From contig JAGKWU010000009.1 of assembly GCA_021151695.1 (NCBI GenBank), forward strand, positions 243,042-307,041: DNA of 64,000 nt, read 5' to 3'. Positions 1 through 8,527 of this stretch are shown one piece after another (the first letter of the stretch is position 1; each line of letters begins with the position of its first letter). This DNA comes from Cellvibrionaceae bacterium. Lineage in GTDB: Bacteria > Pseudomonadota > Gammaproteobacteria > Pseudomonadales > Cellvibrionaceae. Under the pieces are notes generated by a model. It ran no database searches, was not told where the DNA came from, and saw only the letters and a program-made list of their open reading frames with translations. The translations under genes were made by a program, and so were the position numbers.

Positions 1-190
1 GGTAGCGGGCAAGCTGGTCAATGAAATCAACGGTGGCGAGCAGCGCGACCTCACCCTGGCGCTCAACTGGTACCTCACCAATGCCCTGCGCATCAGCGCC
101 AACTACGTGAAAGTATTGGATCTGGAAGGCGGCGCTTACGATGGTAAGGACCTGAACGCGGTGCAGATGCGGTTTCAGTTTGCGTATTGA
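1..190 (+). CDS. Phosphate-selective porin (OprP/OprO-like), C-terminal fragment cut by window edge
   Basis: The first bases read in frame from base 2 as the last 62 residues of an outer-membrane porin ending in a stop after FQFAY. The translation is nearly identical to the end of the complete porin just downstream (shared INGGEQRDLTLALNWY-type segment, then ALRISANYVKVL). It is therefore a tandem paralogue truncated by the window boundary, with no sign of a mutation. A terminal aromatic residue on the last beta strand is usual for outer-membrane proteins; here it is Tyr. The substrate cannot be judged from this piece. Confidence 0.8.
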   Translation, partial: VAGKLVNEINGGEQRDLTLALNWYLTNALRISANYVKVLDLEGGAYDGKDLNAVQMRFQFAY

Positions 191-203
191 TCGCCAATCT
201 TCT

Positions 204-229
204 CGTTCCCAAGCTCCAGCTTGGGAACG
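204..229. repeat. Palindromic intergenic repeat, copy 1
   Basis: Perfect inverted repeat with arms CGTTCCCAAGCT and AGCTTGGGAACG around a 2-base centre. It lies 13 bases after the first porin stop. A near-identical unit lies 45 bases further on, so this looks like a dispersed REP-like intergenic palindrome. It could also fold as an mRNA 3' hairpin, but it has no following T-run. Confidence 0.75.
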
Positions 230-273
230 TTACGGGCTTCCCCTTTATGCCAATCACAACGATAAGAGCGTTC

Positions 274-299
274 CATTCCCAAGCTAGAGCTTGGGAATG
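274..299. repeat. Palindromic intergenic repeat, copy 2
   Basis: Inverted repeat with arms CATTCCCAAGCT and AGCTTGGGAATG and a 2-base centre. It differs from copy 1 by compensating changes in both arms (G to A on one side, C to T on the other). That pattern suggests the base-paired or symmetric form is what is maintained. Confidence 0.75.
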
Positions 300-377
300 A
301 GGGGGAGGTATGCACCCCACGAAATTCTCTTCTAGGCTTTAACGGCGACAATAACGCTAAAAGCCAAAGAGAATTGC

Positions 378-1721
378 ATGCTGAAACCCCTAACCATAGT
401 GTTATGTGCCTTGTCTCCCGCCGCCTGGGGGCTGGACGCCACCACTGAACTGCTCTTCAAAAAAGGCATTATCACCCCCGAAGAATACAACCAGCTCAAA
501 GCTGCTGAAGGTAACAAGGCGACGGTAGAAGTCACTCCCGATGGCCTCAAGTTCGCTTCTGCCGATAAATCATCCAGCGCCCAAATCGGCCTTTTGGTGC
601 AGTTTGACTACGCCGGCTACAACGGCGATATAGTCGATAGCCAGGGCCGTGACCTGACCAACGCCGGCACTGAGTTTCTCCGTGCGCGGATCAATTTCTT
701 GGGCAGCCTGTCGGCCGATTGGGATTATCGTTTCCAGGTGGATTTCGCCAATGGCAGCCAGCTGGCGGATGCCTATGTTACCTACAAAGGTTGGCAGCCC
801 CTGAACCTGAATATCGGCCATCAGGTGATCCCTTTTAGCCAGGAAGCCCAGACGGCGGACAGAAGTTTGAGCTTTATGGAACGCTCCCTGGCGAGCAATT
901 TTCTGGTTGGGCGTGCGCCAGGTGTAAGCCTGCTTGCCAACCGGGACAACTGGAGTGCTGCGGCCATGGTGTTTGGCGAGCCGCTGTCCACCGCCCCTAA
1001 TGCCCTGAGCGATGAATCCACCGGTGCCAGCGTGCGGTTCAGCTGGGCGCCGCTACTCACTAATGACTACGCGATTCACCTGGCCATCGCCGGCATGGAG
1101 CGAATCCCCAGCCAGAACAACCTGAGCATCGGCGCGGGCAGCAATATCACCTATACCGAAGGGGTGCGCTTTCGCGCGAAACCTGAATCCAACATCATCG
1201 ATACCCGTCTGATAGATACGGGTACCACCGGCATTATCGATGTAGAAAACACCCGGCTCTGGGGGGCTGAGCTAGGTGCGAGCCTGCGCAGCTGGCAGCT
1301 AATGGCTGAATATATAGATACCCGGGTAGCCCGCCGTTACGGCAAAACCGATCTGGAATTTTCTGGCTGGTACGCCATGGCGGCATGGAGTATCACCGGC
1401 GAACACCGCCGCTACCTGAGCCCGCGCGGCACCTTCGACGGCGTAAGGCCGGCCCATCCGACCAGCACTGGTGGTTATGGCGCCTGGGAGTTGGCTGTGC
1501 GCTTATCCGAGCTGGATTTAAATGATGGACCTGAATCGCCGCTTGGCATCAGTGAGGTCAATGGTGGCGAGCAGCGCGATCTCACACTTGCCCTCAACTG
1601 GTACCTCACCAACGCCCTGCGCATCAGCGCCAACTACGTGAAAGTGCTGGAGCTGAAGGGCGGGCCGTTCGATGGTAAAGATCTGGATGTCATGCAGATG
1701 CGGTTTCAGTTGGCTTATTGA
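378..1721 (+). CDS. Phosphate-selective porin O/P family outer-membrane protein
   Basis: A 447-residue precursor. Residues 1-18 form a short signal peptide ending AAWG. A short helical stretch follows (TTELLFKKGIITPEEYNQLK, about 21-40), a common N-terminal segment in the OprP/OprO family, and then alternating beta strands to a C-terminal Tyr. The family forms trimeric barrels for anion or phosphate uptake; the substrate here is unproven. The chosen ATG follows AAAGAGAATTGC. The C-terminus almost duplicates the truncated porin upstream, so the two form a tandem pair. The 3' end converges on the hydrolase gene 19 bases away. Confidence 0.85.
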   Translation: MLKPLTIVLCALSPAAWGLDATTELLFKKGIITPEEYNQLKAAEGNKATVEVTPDGLKFASADKSSSAQIGLLVQFDYAGYNGDIVDSQGRDLTNAGTEFLRARINFLGSLSADWDYRFQVDFANGSQLADAYVTYKGWQPLNLNIGHQVIPFSQEAQTADRSLSFMERSLASNFLVGRAPGVSLLANRDNWSAAAMVFGEPLSTAPNALSDESTGASVRFSWAPLLTNDYAIHLAIAGMERIPSQNNLSIGAGSNITYTEGVRFRAKPESNIIDTRLIDTGTTGIIDVENTRLWGAELGASLRSWQLMAEYIDTRVARRYGKTDLEFSGWYAMAAWSITGEHRRYLSPRGTFDGVRPAHPTSTGGYGAWELAVRLSELDLNDGPESPLGISEVNGGEQRDLTLALNWYLTNALRISANYVKVLELKGGPFDGKDLDVMQMRFQLAY

Positions 1722-1740
1722 TGGGGGGATTCAAACGCGT

Positions 1741-2640
1741 TTAAGGTTTCGCTAATCCCAACAACTTGATCAACCAAACCTCCCTATCCTCCCGCACTTG
1801 GGGCAATTTCATATCGTGCCCCACGTCGTAATACATCACCTTGGCGTTGGGAGCGGTATTGGCCACCTGTTTAGCTTGCGCGGTACTCACGTAAGGATCT
1901 TTATTGCCAAACTGCAGGAGTAGCTGGGCCTTGCTTTTGCTCAAGAAGGTAACAGGTGTGAGTGTTTTGAAACGCTCTTTAAAACGCGCCAGCTCGGCAC
2001 CTTCCGGTTTGCCCGAGGCGGAGCCATAGAGATACCAGTCGCTCAAAGCGGGTGGCGTTGTCAGGAGCGCGAAACCTTTTACAGAATCATCCAGCCCTGC
2101 CACCAATGCCCCAAAACCCGCACCGTAGTCGTGGCCCACATAGGCCAGGCGGCTGCTATCGACTTCGTGCTGCCGCTTGATCCAATCCAACGCGCGCAGT
2201 AAATCGCGGGTTTGGTTGAGGGTGTTTTCATAGTCATTTTGCCAGCGGCGCTGATGGTAGGGTGCATTGGGCTCGCTCCAGAAAGTCGATACCAGCAGTG
2301 ACACCACGCCACGCCGCGCCAGGGATTTGGCTTCCTCCAAAAACTCCTCACGGTTGGAATCGGGGGAGGATGGCTCGTACCAATGCACAAACAATATTGC
2401 CGCCTGGCTGCGCGTTGGCCGCGCCGACAACCCTACCCAGTAGGCCTTGATACTGCTTCCGTTACAGGCGGTAAATTCCAGATTCTCCACATTTACCTCG
2501 CCCTGGGTGACCAGTGTTCTGCTGTTAGCGGTGAATGCGGGGCATTTAGCGGTGGAGAAATCTGGCGCGGGTCCGGCCAAGGCTAAGGATGGGAGCAAGA
2601 AGAGCAAAACGATGGGCAGGAAGGCATAGCGGGCAGCCAT
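1741..2640 (-). CDS. Secreted alpha/beta hydrolase (dienelactone-hydrolase-like) with Asp at the nucleophile elbow
   Basis: A 299-residue protein with a signal peptide (about 1-22, ending ALA). The fold signature is clear: an oxyanion-side strand AILFVHWYEP near 81-90, a nucleophile-elbow sequence G169-H-D-Y-G173, an acid candidate D248 in GNKDPY and a histidine H275 in VGHDM. The elbow carries Asp171 where esterases have Ser or Cys, as in haloalkane dehalogenases and epoxide hydrolases, although the rest resembles the dienelactone hydrolase/BAAT group. It probably acts in the periplasm. The substrate is unknown. It sits between a porin and the divergent chrBA operon with no obvious link to either. 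Confidence 0.75.
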   Translation of the reverse strand: MAARYAFLPIVLLFLLPSLALAGPAPDFSTAKCPAFTANSRTLVTQGEVNVENLEFTACNGSSIKAYWVGLSARPTRSQAAILFVHWYEPSSPDSNREEFLEEAKSLARRGVVSLLVSTFWSEPNAPYHQRRWQNDYENTLNQTRDLLRALDWIKRQHEVDSSRLAYVGHDYGAGFGALVAGLDDSVKGFALLTTPPALSDWYLYGSASGKPEGAELARFKERFKTLTPVTFLSKSKAQLLLQFGNKDPYVSTAQAKQVANTAPNAKVMYYDVGHDMKLPQVREDREVWLIKLLGLAKP

Positions 2641-2734
2641 GGCGATAGTCCTTTGCGATCAGTAATAGATCAGATACTAGACGCAACCTTAGACGATGAA
2701 CAGAAATACCCATTTTAATTATTTTGTTATAGTA

Positions 2735-2750
2735 TCTACAAAAATGTAGA
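2735..2750. promoter_or_regulatory. Candidate operator upstream of chrB
   Basis: Perfect inverted repeat TCTACA-AAAA-TGTAGA centred about 22 bases before the chrB start. A TATAGT hexamer that could serve as a -10 box lies immediately upstream at 2728-2733. ChrB proteins act as chromate-responsive regulators of chr operons in several bacteria, so this is a reasonable autoregulatory site, but binding is inferred. Confidence 0.45.
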
Positions 2751-2764
2751 GATATTAACAAATT

Positions 2765-3694
2765 ATGAATTGGCTTATTCTCATCATCAGCCTGCCTACG
2801 GAAAACGCCACAGTTCGCATGCGCGCCTGGCGTGCGCTCAAGTCGGCCGGGGCGGCGGTGGTTCGCGATGGAGTTTACCTGTTGCCCGAGCGCGAGACCT
2901 GCCACACCAGCTTTGCGCAGATTGCCGATGAAATTCGCACGGCTGGTGGCAAAGTGCTGTGCAGCCGCATGGAGCAACCAGAGGGGGAAGATTTCTCCGG
3001 GCTCTTTGATCGCAGCGCCGACTACCAAACCCTCAACGATCAACTGATCGAGGTGCGCAACAACCTCTCTCCGGATTCCGCTCTGGATCAACTGCGCCAA
3101 TTGCGCAAGCTGCGCAAACAATTCCAGCAAATCGCCGCCAACGACTTTTTTCCCGGTAGCGCCCACGCCACCACAGAGTCCACATTGACCAACCTCGAAC
3201 AGGCCGCCAACCGCCTGCTGTCGCCCGACGAACCCGTAGCTGCCCAAGGCGAAATCGCCATCTTAAATCCGCAAGATTACCAAGGCAGGCTTTGGGCTAC
3301 GCGCCGCCGGCCCTGGGTGGATCGTCTGGCCAGCGCCTGGTTGATTGCCCGTTTTATCGACCGGCAAGCCCGCTTTCTCTGGCTTGAATCCCCCGCCGCC
3401 TGCCCATCCGATGCGCTGGGTTTTGATTTCGACGGTGCCAGCTTTACCCATGTGGGCGAGCGCGTAAGTTTTGAAGTGCTGCTCGCCAGCTTCAGTCTCG
3501 ACCAGCAGCCCGCGTTGCTGCGCATGGCCGCGCTGGTGCACTACCTGGATGTGGGCGGCGTTCGCCCGCCAGAAGCCGCCGGTATCGAAAGCCTGCTCGC
3601 CGGCCTGCGTGAATCCATCGCCGATGACGACCAACTGCTCGCCGCCGCTAGCGCTGTATTCGATGGTCTGTTGGTGAGCTTTGGGAAAGCCTGA
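2765..3694 (+). CDS. chrB: Chromate resistance regulator/accessory protein ChrB
   Basis: A 309-residue protein with the two-part ChrB architecture. The N-terminal domain (about 1-150) begins NWLILIISLPTENATVRMRAWRALKSAGA. The C-terminal domain (about 175-305) contains RRRPWVDRLASAWLIARFID and the LVHYLDVGG segment. ChrB proteins in other bacteria control chrA and may help process chromate. The ATG is chosen because it starts the family's conserved NWL segment; no strong ribosome site is visible. chrA follows 38 bases later on the same strand, so the two are almost certainly one operon. Confidence 0.88.
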   Translation: MNWLILIISLPTENATVRMRAWRALKSAGAAVVRDGVYLLPERETCHTSFAQIADEIRTAGGKVLCSRMEQPEGEDFSGLFDRSADYQTLNDQLIEVRNNLSPDSALDQLRQLRKLRKQFQQIAANDFFPGSAHATTESTLTNLEQAANRLLSPDEPVAAQGEIAILNPQDYQGRLWATRRRPWVDRLASAWLIARFIDRQARFLWLESPAACPSDALGFDFDGASFTHVGERVSFEVLLASFSLDQQPALLRMAALVHYLDVGGVRPPEAAGIESLLAGLRESIADDDQLLAAASAVFDGLLVSFGKA

Positions 3695-3732
3695 TTTTTA
3701 TTTTCTGATTCCTTTTTTTAGCGAGACACATA

Positions 3733-5097
3733 ATGACAACGAAACAAACCCTCGATCCCGCGGTTGAGCAGACTCCACCTCCACCGCTCACGATGCTGCA
3801 AGCTTTCTGGTTCTGGCTCAAGCTCGGCTTTATCAGCTTTGGCGGCCCGGCGGGGCAGATTTCCATCATGCATCAGGAACTGGTGGAGCGCCGCCGCTGG
3901 ATTTCAGAAAAACGCTTTTTACATGCGCTCAATTACTGCATGGTATTGCCCGGCCCGGAAGCGCAGCAGCTGGCGACTTATATCGGCTGGTTGATGCACC
4001 GCACCTGGGGTGGTGTGATTGCCGGCGCGCTCTTTGTATTACCCTCACTGTTTATTTTGATTGCACTTTCCTGGGTGTATATCGCCTATGGCGATGTGAC
4101 TTTAGTGGCGGGCATTTTTTACGGCATCAAACCGGCGGTGACGGCCATTGTGTTGCAAGCAGCCCATCGCATTGGTTCGCGCGCGCTTAAAAATAATTAT
4201 CTCTGGGCCATCGCTGGCGCTGCCTTTGTGGCGATTTTCGCGCTCAATATTCCCTTCCCGCTGATTGTGCTGGGTGCAGCGTTGATTGGTTATTTTGGTG
4301 GCCGCTTTAAACCGCAATTATTTGTCGTTGGCGGTGGCCACGGCGCTGCCAAAAAATCCTACGGTGCCGCATTGATTGACGATCACACACCCACACCGAT
4401 ACACGCAAAATTTTCCTACACCAAATTATTATGGGTGCTGGTCACCGGGATTTTTCTCTGGGCTATTCCGCTGGGAATTCTTTGTGCGCTGTTCGGTTGG
4501 CAACACGATTACACGCAAATGGCCTGGTTCTTCACTAAAGCCGCACTGCTTACTTTCGGTGGTGCTTATGCAGTGTTGCCCTATGTTTACCAGGGCGCTG
4601 TAGGCCACTACCAATGGTTGACGCCCACGCAAATGATCGATGGTCTCGCGCTCGGCGAAACCACACCCGGTCCGCTGATTATGGTGGTGGCCTTTGTGGG
4701 ATTTGTCGGTGGTTATGTCAAAGCCTTGTTGGGTGCCGACAATTTATTTTTATCCGGCGCCCTCGCCGCAACACTGGTGACCTGGTTTACGTTTTTGCCC
4801 TCGTTTATTTTTATTCTCGCTGGTGGCCCACTGGTGGAGTCTACGCACAATGATGTGAAATTCACGGCGCCGCTTACCGCTATTACCGCTGCCGTAGTGG
4901 GGGTGATTGTTAATCTCGCGCTCTTTTTTGCCTATCACGTACTTTGGCCGAAAGGTTTTGACGGGCAATTTGATTGGGGCTCTGCAGTGATTGCGCTGGC
5001 CGCCGCCATTGCGTTGTTTAAATTCAAACGCAATGTCATGCAAGTGATTGGCGCGGCAGCACTGGTAGGTTTACTACTGAAATTATTTGTGGGATAG
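3733..5097 (+). CDS. chrA: Chromate efflux transporter ChrA (CHR family)
   Basis: A 454-residue inner-membrane protein with the two homologous halves of long-chain CHR transporters. The first half has FISFGGPAGQ and MVLPGPEAQQLATYIGW. The second half repeats the pattern as LLTFGGAYAVLPY and ETTPGPLIMVVAFVGF. Many hydrophobic segments are visible between and after these motifs. The family expels chromate from the cytoplasm. It lies directly behind chrB in an operon and ends just before the convergent membrane-protein gene. Confidence 0.93.
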   Translation: MTTKQTLDPAVEQTPPPPLTMLQAFWFWLKLGFISFGGPAGQISIMHQELVERRRWISEKRFLHALNYCMVLPGPEAQQLATYIGWLMHRTWGGVIAGALFVLPSLFILIALSWVYIAYGDVTLVAGIFYGIKPAVTAIVLQAAHRIGSRALKNNYLWAIAGAAFVAIFALNIPFPLIVLGAALIGYFGGRFKPQLFVVGGGHGAAKKSYGAALIDDHTPTPIHAKFSYTKLLWVLVTGIFLWAIPLGILCALFGWQHDYTQMAWFFTKAALLTFGGAYAVLPYVYQGAVGHYQWLTPTQMIDGLALGETTPGPLIMVVAFVGFVGGYVKALLGADNLFLSGALAATLVTWFTFLPSFIFILAGGPLVESTHNDVKFTAPLTAITAAVVGVIVNLALFFAYHVLWPKGFDGQFDWGSAVIALAAAIALFKFKRNVMQVIGAAALVGLLLKLFVG

Positions 5098-5102
5098 GAA
5101 AC

Positions 5103-5867
5103 TCAATCTTGCCGTAAGCGCTGCTTCTGTTTGTACAAGACTAACAAACACCAAAGCAGCGCCAGCAGCATTATCACTGCACCAATAACAAAACTGACCT
5201 TGCCGTAGCGGTAAGATTTTTCAACCACACCCATCATGGTCAATAAATTTCCCCAGTCGTGGGACTCTTCACCACCGCCTCCCACCAAGGGCAACATGCG
5301 ATACTGCGCATCGGAAATATAGGGTGAAAGATCAATAAAGTTTTGCCCGAACCACCAGAGCATTAAGCTCGCCGCAAACGTATCCCGCTGCTTCCACAAA
5401 AAAGCGCCGAGTAACCCCAAAGGCAAAAGTACCTGGAACAGGCTACCGCCGAGTATGGTCATAAACCTGCCAAAAGGGCGGAAAAAAATATGGCCAAATT
5501 CATGGAAAGGCAGATTGATATTGTGCAGAAACGAGCCGTTAATTCGCTCCCAATCCACGCCGCCGCTGACAAAGTAATAAGTCCACACGCAAAAGCCTAC
5601 AAAGGTTGCAGCACGCGCCCAAAAGCTGCCGGAATCAATTTGCTCTGGTACTTGTAGTAATTGTTCGCGCAAGCTTATGCGCGGTGTAATTTCTATAGCA
5701 GCGTCTATTTCTGTTTCTGAATCTATTTGGGTATCTGTCTGCGTATCTACGGGCTGGCGTGCCTGCCATTTGTGATAGACGATGCCGCAGGCCGGACAAA
5801 TATCAGGATGCACAGTGGCATCGGCTGAGGTTCGCACATAGTGGCATTTGGGACATGGATTCGACAT
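5103..5867 (-). CDS. Membrane protein with N-terminal zinc ribbon and HEFGH metallopeptidase-like motif
   Basis: A 254-residue protein of unknown function. Residues 5-27 form a four-cysteine knuckle pair (C5-x2-C8 ... C24-x2-C27) typical of a zinc ribbon. A polar Asp/Thr-rich linker (about 38-60) follows, then several hydrophobic segments (about 86-102, 130-155, 225-245). Between the first two is H122-E-F-G-H126, the HExxH zinc-ligand pattern of M50-type and related intramembrane metalloproteases. Proteolytic activity is an inference; no distal LDG-type motif was identified. It converges on chrA and lies 14 bases downstream of alkB on the same strand, so the two could be co-transcribed. Confidence 0.65.
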   Translation of the reverse strand: MSNPCPKCHYVRTSADATVHPDICPACGIVYHKWQARQPVDTQTDTQIDSETEIDAAIEITPRISLREQLLQVPEQIDSGSFWARAATFVGFCVWTYYFVSGGVDWERINGSFLHNINLPFHEFGHIFFRPFGRFMTILGGSLFQVLLPLGLLGAFLWKQRDTFAASLMLWWFGQNFIDLSPYISDAQYRMLPLVGGGGEESHDWGNLLTMMGVVEKSYRYGKVSFVIGAVIMLLALLWCLLVLYKQKQRLRQD

Positions 5868-5881
5868 TGTTATTTACCTTG

Positions 5882-6535
5882 TTATAACGCCTTGCGAAAT
5901 GTCAGGTTGATTCGCTGTGTTCCCACCAATTCATGTATGCCTGGCTTGATCGGCAATACACCGTGAAAGTTCATGCGCGCCGGTCCGCCCCACACCATCA
6001 CATCGCCGTGGCTGAGCGGCATACGCCGGGTTTTATCGTCGCGCCTGGTGCCACCCCATAAAAATAGCGCAGGTAATCCTAAAGAGACAGACACAATGGG
6101 CTGGGAAAAATCCCGCTCATTTTTATCCTGATGCAGCGTCATCTTTGCGCCGGGTTTATAAAAATTGATCAGGCAGGAATCGGGTATAAAATTCGCAAAG
6201 CCCGCCGCAGTCGCCGCTGTTTGTGCGAGCTGCAAAAAGTGGTCCGGCATGACCGGCCAAGGTTTATTACCGTTGCGCTTTGCATAGCGATAGCCATAGG
6301 CATCACTTACCCAACCCGCACTGCCGCAGCTGCTGGTGGCCACCGACATGGGCAGGCCACCGGGCGTCACCATACTGCGAGCCGGGGCTTCGGTGGTTAC
6401 CTGATTAATCGCAGCGAATAACAGCTGATCTTGCGGCAGCGCAAAACCGCGCAAGAGAAACGCGCCGGGGCTGATAGGCATAATCGCCTGTGTTTCCTGG
6501 CCGGTTATGTCATTGCCAAATAAATCCAGATTCAT
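5882..6535 (-). CDS. alkB: Alpha-ketoglutarate-dependent DNA repair dioxygenase AlkB
   Basis: The internal ATG giving a 217-residue protein is preferred over the longer 263-codon frame because MNLDLFG matches the N-terminus and length of E. coli AlkB (216 residues). All iron and 2-oxoglutarate ligands are visible: H135 and D137 in LHQDKNE, H191 in MNFHGV, and the arginines of RINLTFR (R208, R214). The nucleotide-recognition lid MVTPGGLPMSVA is also present. AlkB oxidatively demethylates 1-methyladenine and 3-methylcytosine. Here it lies far from the ada/alkA pair of the same window. Confidence 0.93.
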   Translation of the reverse strand: MNLDLFGNDITGQETQAIMPISPGAFLLRGFALPQDQLLFAAINQVTTEAPARSMVTPGGLPMSVATSSCGSAGWVSDAYGYRYAKRNGNKPWPVMPDHFLQLAQTAATAAGFANFIPDSCLINFYKPGAKMTLHQDKNERDFSQPIVSVSLGLPALFLWGGTRRDDKTRRMPLSHGDVMVWGGPARMNFHGVLPIKPGIHELVGTQRINLTFRKAL

Positions 6536-6702
6536 AACAAAAGTAATAATTAATTGGTAAAAAAGCTGATTGACTGATAAAAATGTGGTTAAACCATTTT
6601 CATCTAAAGGCCGCATTTTTCGCCGCAGACTTCCGCTATCGGCTAGGCTTCTAACAACAGGGCGTGTGCGCACAGGCCCGATTATGTTACCCGGACCCCG
6701 CT

Positions 6703-7626
6703 ATGCTAATGACTTTCCTCCGCAGCGCTATAGCAAGCCTCTTGCTAGTGGGCAGCCTATTGGCTGCTGAAACAGCGCCGGTTAAGGGTTCCGTCACTGC
6801 TCCTATGGTCATCAAATACCATTTTACCGAGCGCGGGGATTATCACCACGGCTATAACGTTGAATTGATTCGCCGTTTATTGGAAGTCACTGTTCCAGAA
6901 TTTGGCGAGTTTCAAATTCAACCCTACGGCCAAGCGCCTATGGCGCGACGTCAGGCGCTGCTGTTGAATGAGGGCGAGCTGATGAATGTGCAGTGGGCAT
7001 CGCCAGGTATCGATATAGCCAATGCCGAAGTCATTGAAATACCCATAGATATACTGCGCGGTTTGCAAGGTTATCGTGTGTGTCTGATCAACAACCAGGC
7101 GGGCGTCGATTTTTCGCGCATCAACAATGTAGAGTCACTCAAAACGATTCGCTTGGGTCAAGGCGTAGGTTGGACAGAGCTGGAGATCTACTACGCGAAT
7201 GGCATACGCCCCCTGGAGCCGCCAAATCTCACAGGCCTTTATCCCATGCTCGGGTTTAAACGGATCGATTGCATCCCTTTGGGTATTAACGAAATCAACA
7301 ATATTATCGAGCGCGAACAAAAAACCTTCCCGTTTATGGCGGTCGAACCCGGTTTGTTGATCTATTACGATTTGCCTATTTATTTTTATGTCAGCAAAAA
7401 GCATCCGGAAATTGCAAAGCGCTTCGAACTGGGCCTGAAAAAGCTCAAAGCCTCAGGCGAATTTGATCGTCTCTTTCAAAAATACCATCTGCAAAATATC
7501 CAGGGTTTAAAATTGCAAAACCGCAGGATTATCTGTTTGAAATCGCCCTTGTCGCACAACCAGCACCAGTGCGAGGGGCCACAGACAATACCAGATTTTT
7601 TTAAAGCCCCTGCAAAAAATCTGTAA
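6703..7626 (+). CDS. Periplasmic substrate-binding-domain protein (amino-acid-binding-like)
   Basis: A 307-residue protein from the ATG that begins an obvious signal peptide (MLMTFLRSAIASLLLVGSLLA, about 1-21). The body resembles the type 2 periplasmic-binding fold of ABC amino-acid receptors (SBP_bac_3): an N-lobe beginning VIKYHFTERGDYHHGYNVELIRRLLE and a C-terminal helix with AKRFELGLKKLKASGEFDRLFQKY. No transporter genes adjoin it, so it may be a stand-alone sensor or scavenger. It is transcribed divergently from alkB across about 170 bases. The ligand is unknown. Confidence 0.7.
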   Translation: MLMTFLRSAIASLLLVGSLLAAETAPVKGSVTAPMVIKYHFTERGDYHHGYNVELIRRLLEVTVPEFGEFQIQPYGQAPMARRQALLLNEGELMNVQWASPGIDIANAEVIEIPIDILRGLQGYRVCLINNQAGVDFSRINNVESLKTIRLGQGVGWTELEIYYANGIRPLEPPNLTGLYPMLGFKRIDCIPLGINEINNIIEREQKTFPFMAVEPGLLIYYDLPIYFYVSKKHPEIAKRFELGLKKLKASGEFDRLFQKYHLQNIQGLKLQNRRIICLKSPLSHNQHQCEGPQTIPDFFKAPAKNL

Positions 7627-7655
7627 CCTTTGAGGGCCAAACAAGCCCCGATAAC

Positions 7656-8036
7656 TCAGCGTAATTTCTTTTGCGTGTCATCTAATTGGATCAGTAAAAA
7701 CAGCAGAGAAACTATGGGAATATTTTTGGTAATGGGCCCGAAAGGATGGAGCCAAAATTGTGGTGCAATCAACGTCAGTAAAATACTATAGGCAATGATC
7801 ATCAGAATTTGGAGTCGGTAGCACAACCGGATTCGATAATTGCTTAGCAGCCATAAGCCTATCAGCCCATCCAATAAACTGCCGGCATTGATACACATAT
7901 CAGCAAAGCTGCCTGTAATATCTTGCAGTGCCAATGCCTCATAGCCGATTTGGCGTCCCCACCAAAAAGAAGTCGCCGCCGTAAACAGCCACATAAACGC
8001 AAGCGCATAGCGGCAGAGATGATAAGTGCGGTACAT
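7656..8036 (-). CDS. DoxX-like small membrane protein
   Basis: A 126-residue protein with four predicted membrane spans, matching the size and pattern of the DoxX-like (DoxX_3) family: YALAFMWLFTAATSFWWG, then INAGSLLDGLIGLWLL, ILMIIAYSILLTLI and IPIVSLLFLLI. Its start overlaps the stop of the DUF2269 gene as TGATG, so it is translationally coupled as the last gene of a four-gene operon. DoxX-like domains are sometimes found beside or fused to NAD(P)-binding reductases, which fits the operon. The function is unknown. Confidence 0.7.
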   Translation of the reverse strand: MYRTYHLCRYALAFMWLFTAATSFWWGRQIGYEALALQDITGSFADMCINAGSLLDGLIGLWLLSNYRIRLCYRLQILMIIAYSILLTLIAPQFWLHPFGPITKNIPIVSLLFLLIQLDDTQKKLR

Positions 8037-8527
8037 CAGATAATCGCCAGAGGTTTAAAAATCATTAGCCATAACATTATTAAAATACCGGTAAAAGCAG
8101 GAATACCCAACGCTATCCATAAGCGTATAGCTTGATGAAAACCCGCACTTAATGTTCCCGTCTGCTCAGCAGCTTGCGCCAGGTTTTTTAATCGATATTG
8201 AAGATAGACAACGGGCAGCCAGCAGCAACCAATAAAAATAAACAAACTGATTACCGACAAAAACCACGGAGCTTGAAAGCTGTATTGCAAGCGCTTCATC
8301 AGGAGAAGGCCGGTAATAAGTTGGCCTACTACAGCGGGTGCGGTAAAAATCCAGTCAGCCAGAATAACAAAGCGCGCCGTGTGCAAAATAACACCGATAT
8401 TTTTGCTGAGTGATGCCATCAACATAAAAAACGCAATGCCGGCACCCGTACCTATTAGGATTGTCGCAAATAAAATATGCAAATACTTGAGCAACAAATA
8501 ATTATCCAACGATTTGCTCCCGGCCAT
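8036..8527 (-). CDS. DUF2269-family membrane protein
   Basis: A 163-residue protein from the ATG starting MAGSKSLDNYLLLKYLHI, the usual DUF2269 opening; the longer frame adds 37 unlikely residues. Four hydrophobic spans are visible. Conserved-looking features are KYLHILFATILIGTGAG, FTAPAVVGQLITG and the final LGIPAFTGILIMLWLMI. The start overlaps the upstream reductase gene by 26 bases and the stop overlaps the DoxX-like start by one base. The biochemical role is unknown. Confidence 0.7.
   Translation of the reverse strand: MAGSKSLDNYLLLKYLHILFATILIGTGAGIAFFMLMASLSKNIGVILHTARFVILADWIFTAPAVVGQLITGLLLMKRLQYSFQAPWFLSVISLFIFIGCCWLPVVYLQYRLKNLAQAAEQTGTLSAGFHQAIRLWIALGIPAFTGILIMLWLMIFKPLAII

Noticed and set aside
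2546..3247. 233-codon minus-strand frame over the hydrolase start and chrB
   Set aside because: It spans a divergent promoter and the chrB N-terminus; no family features.
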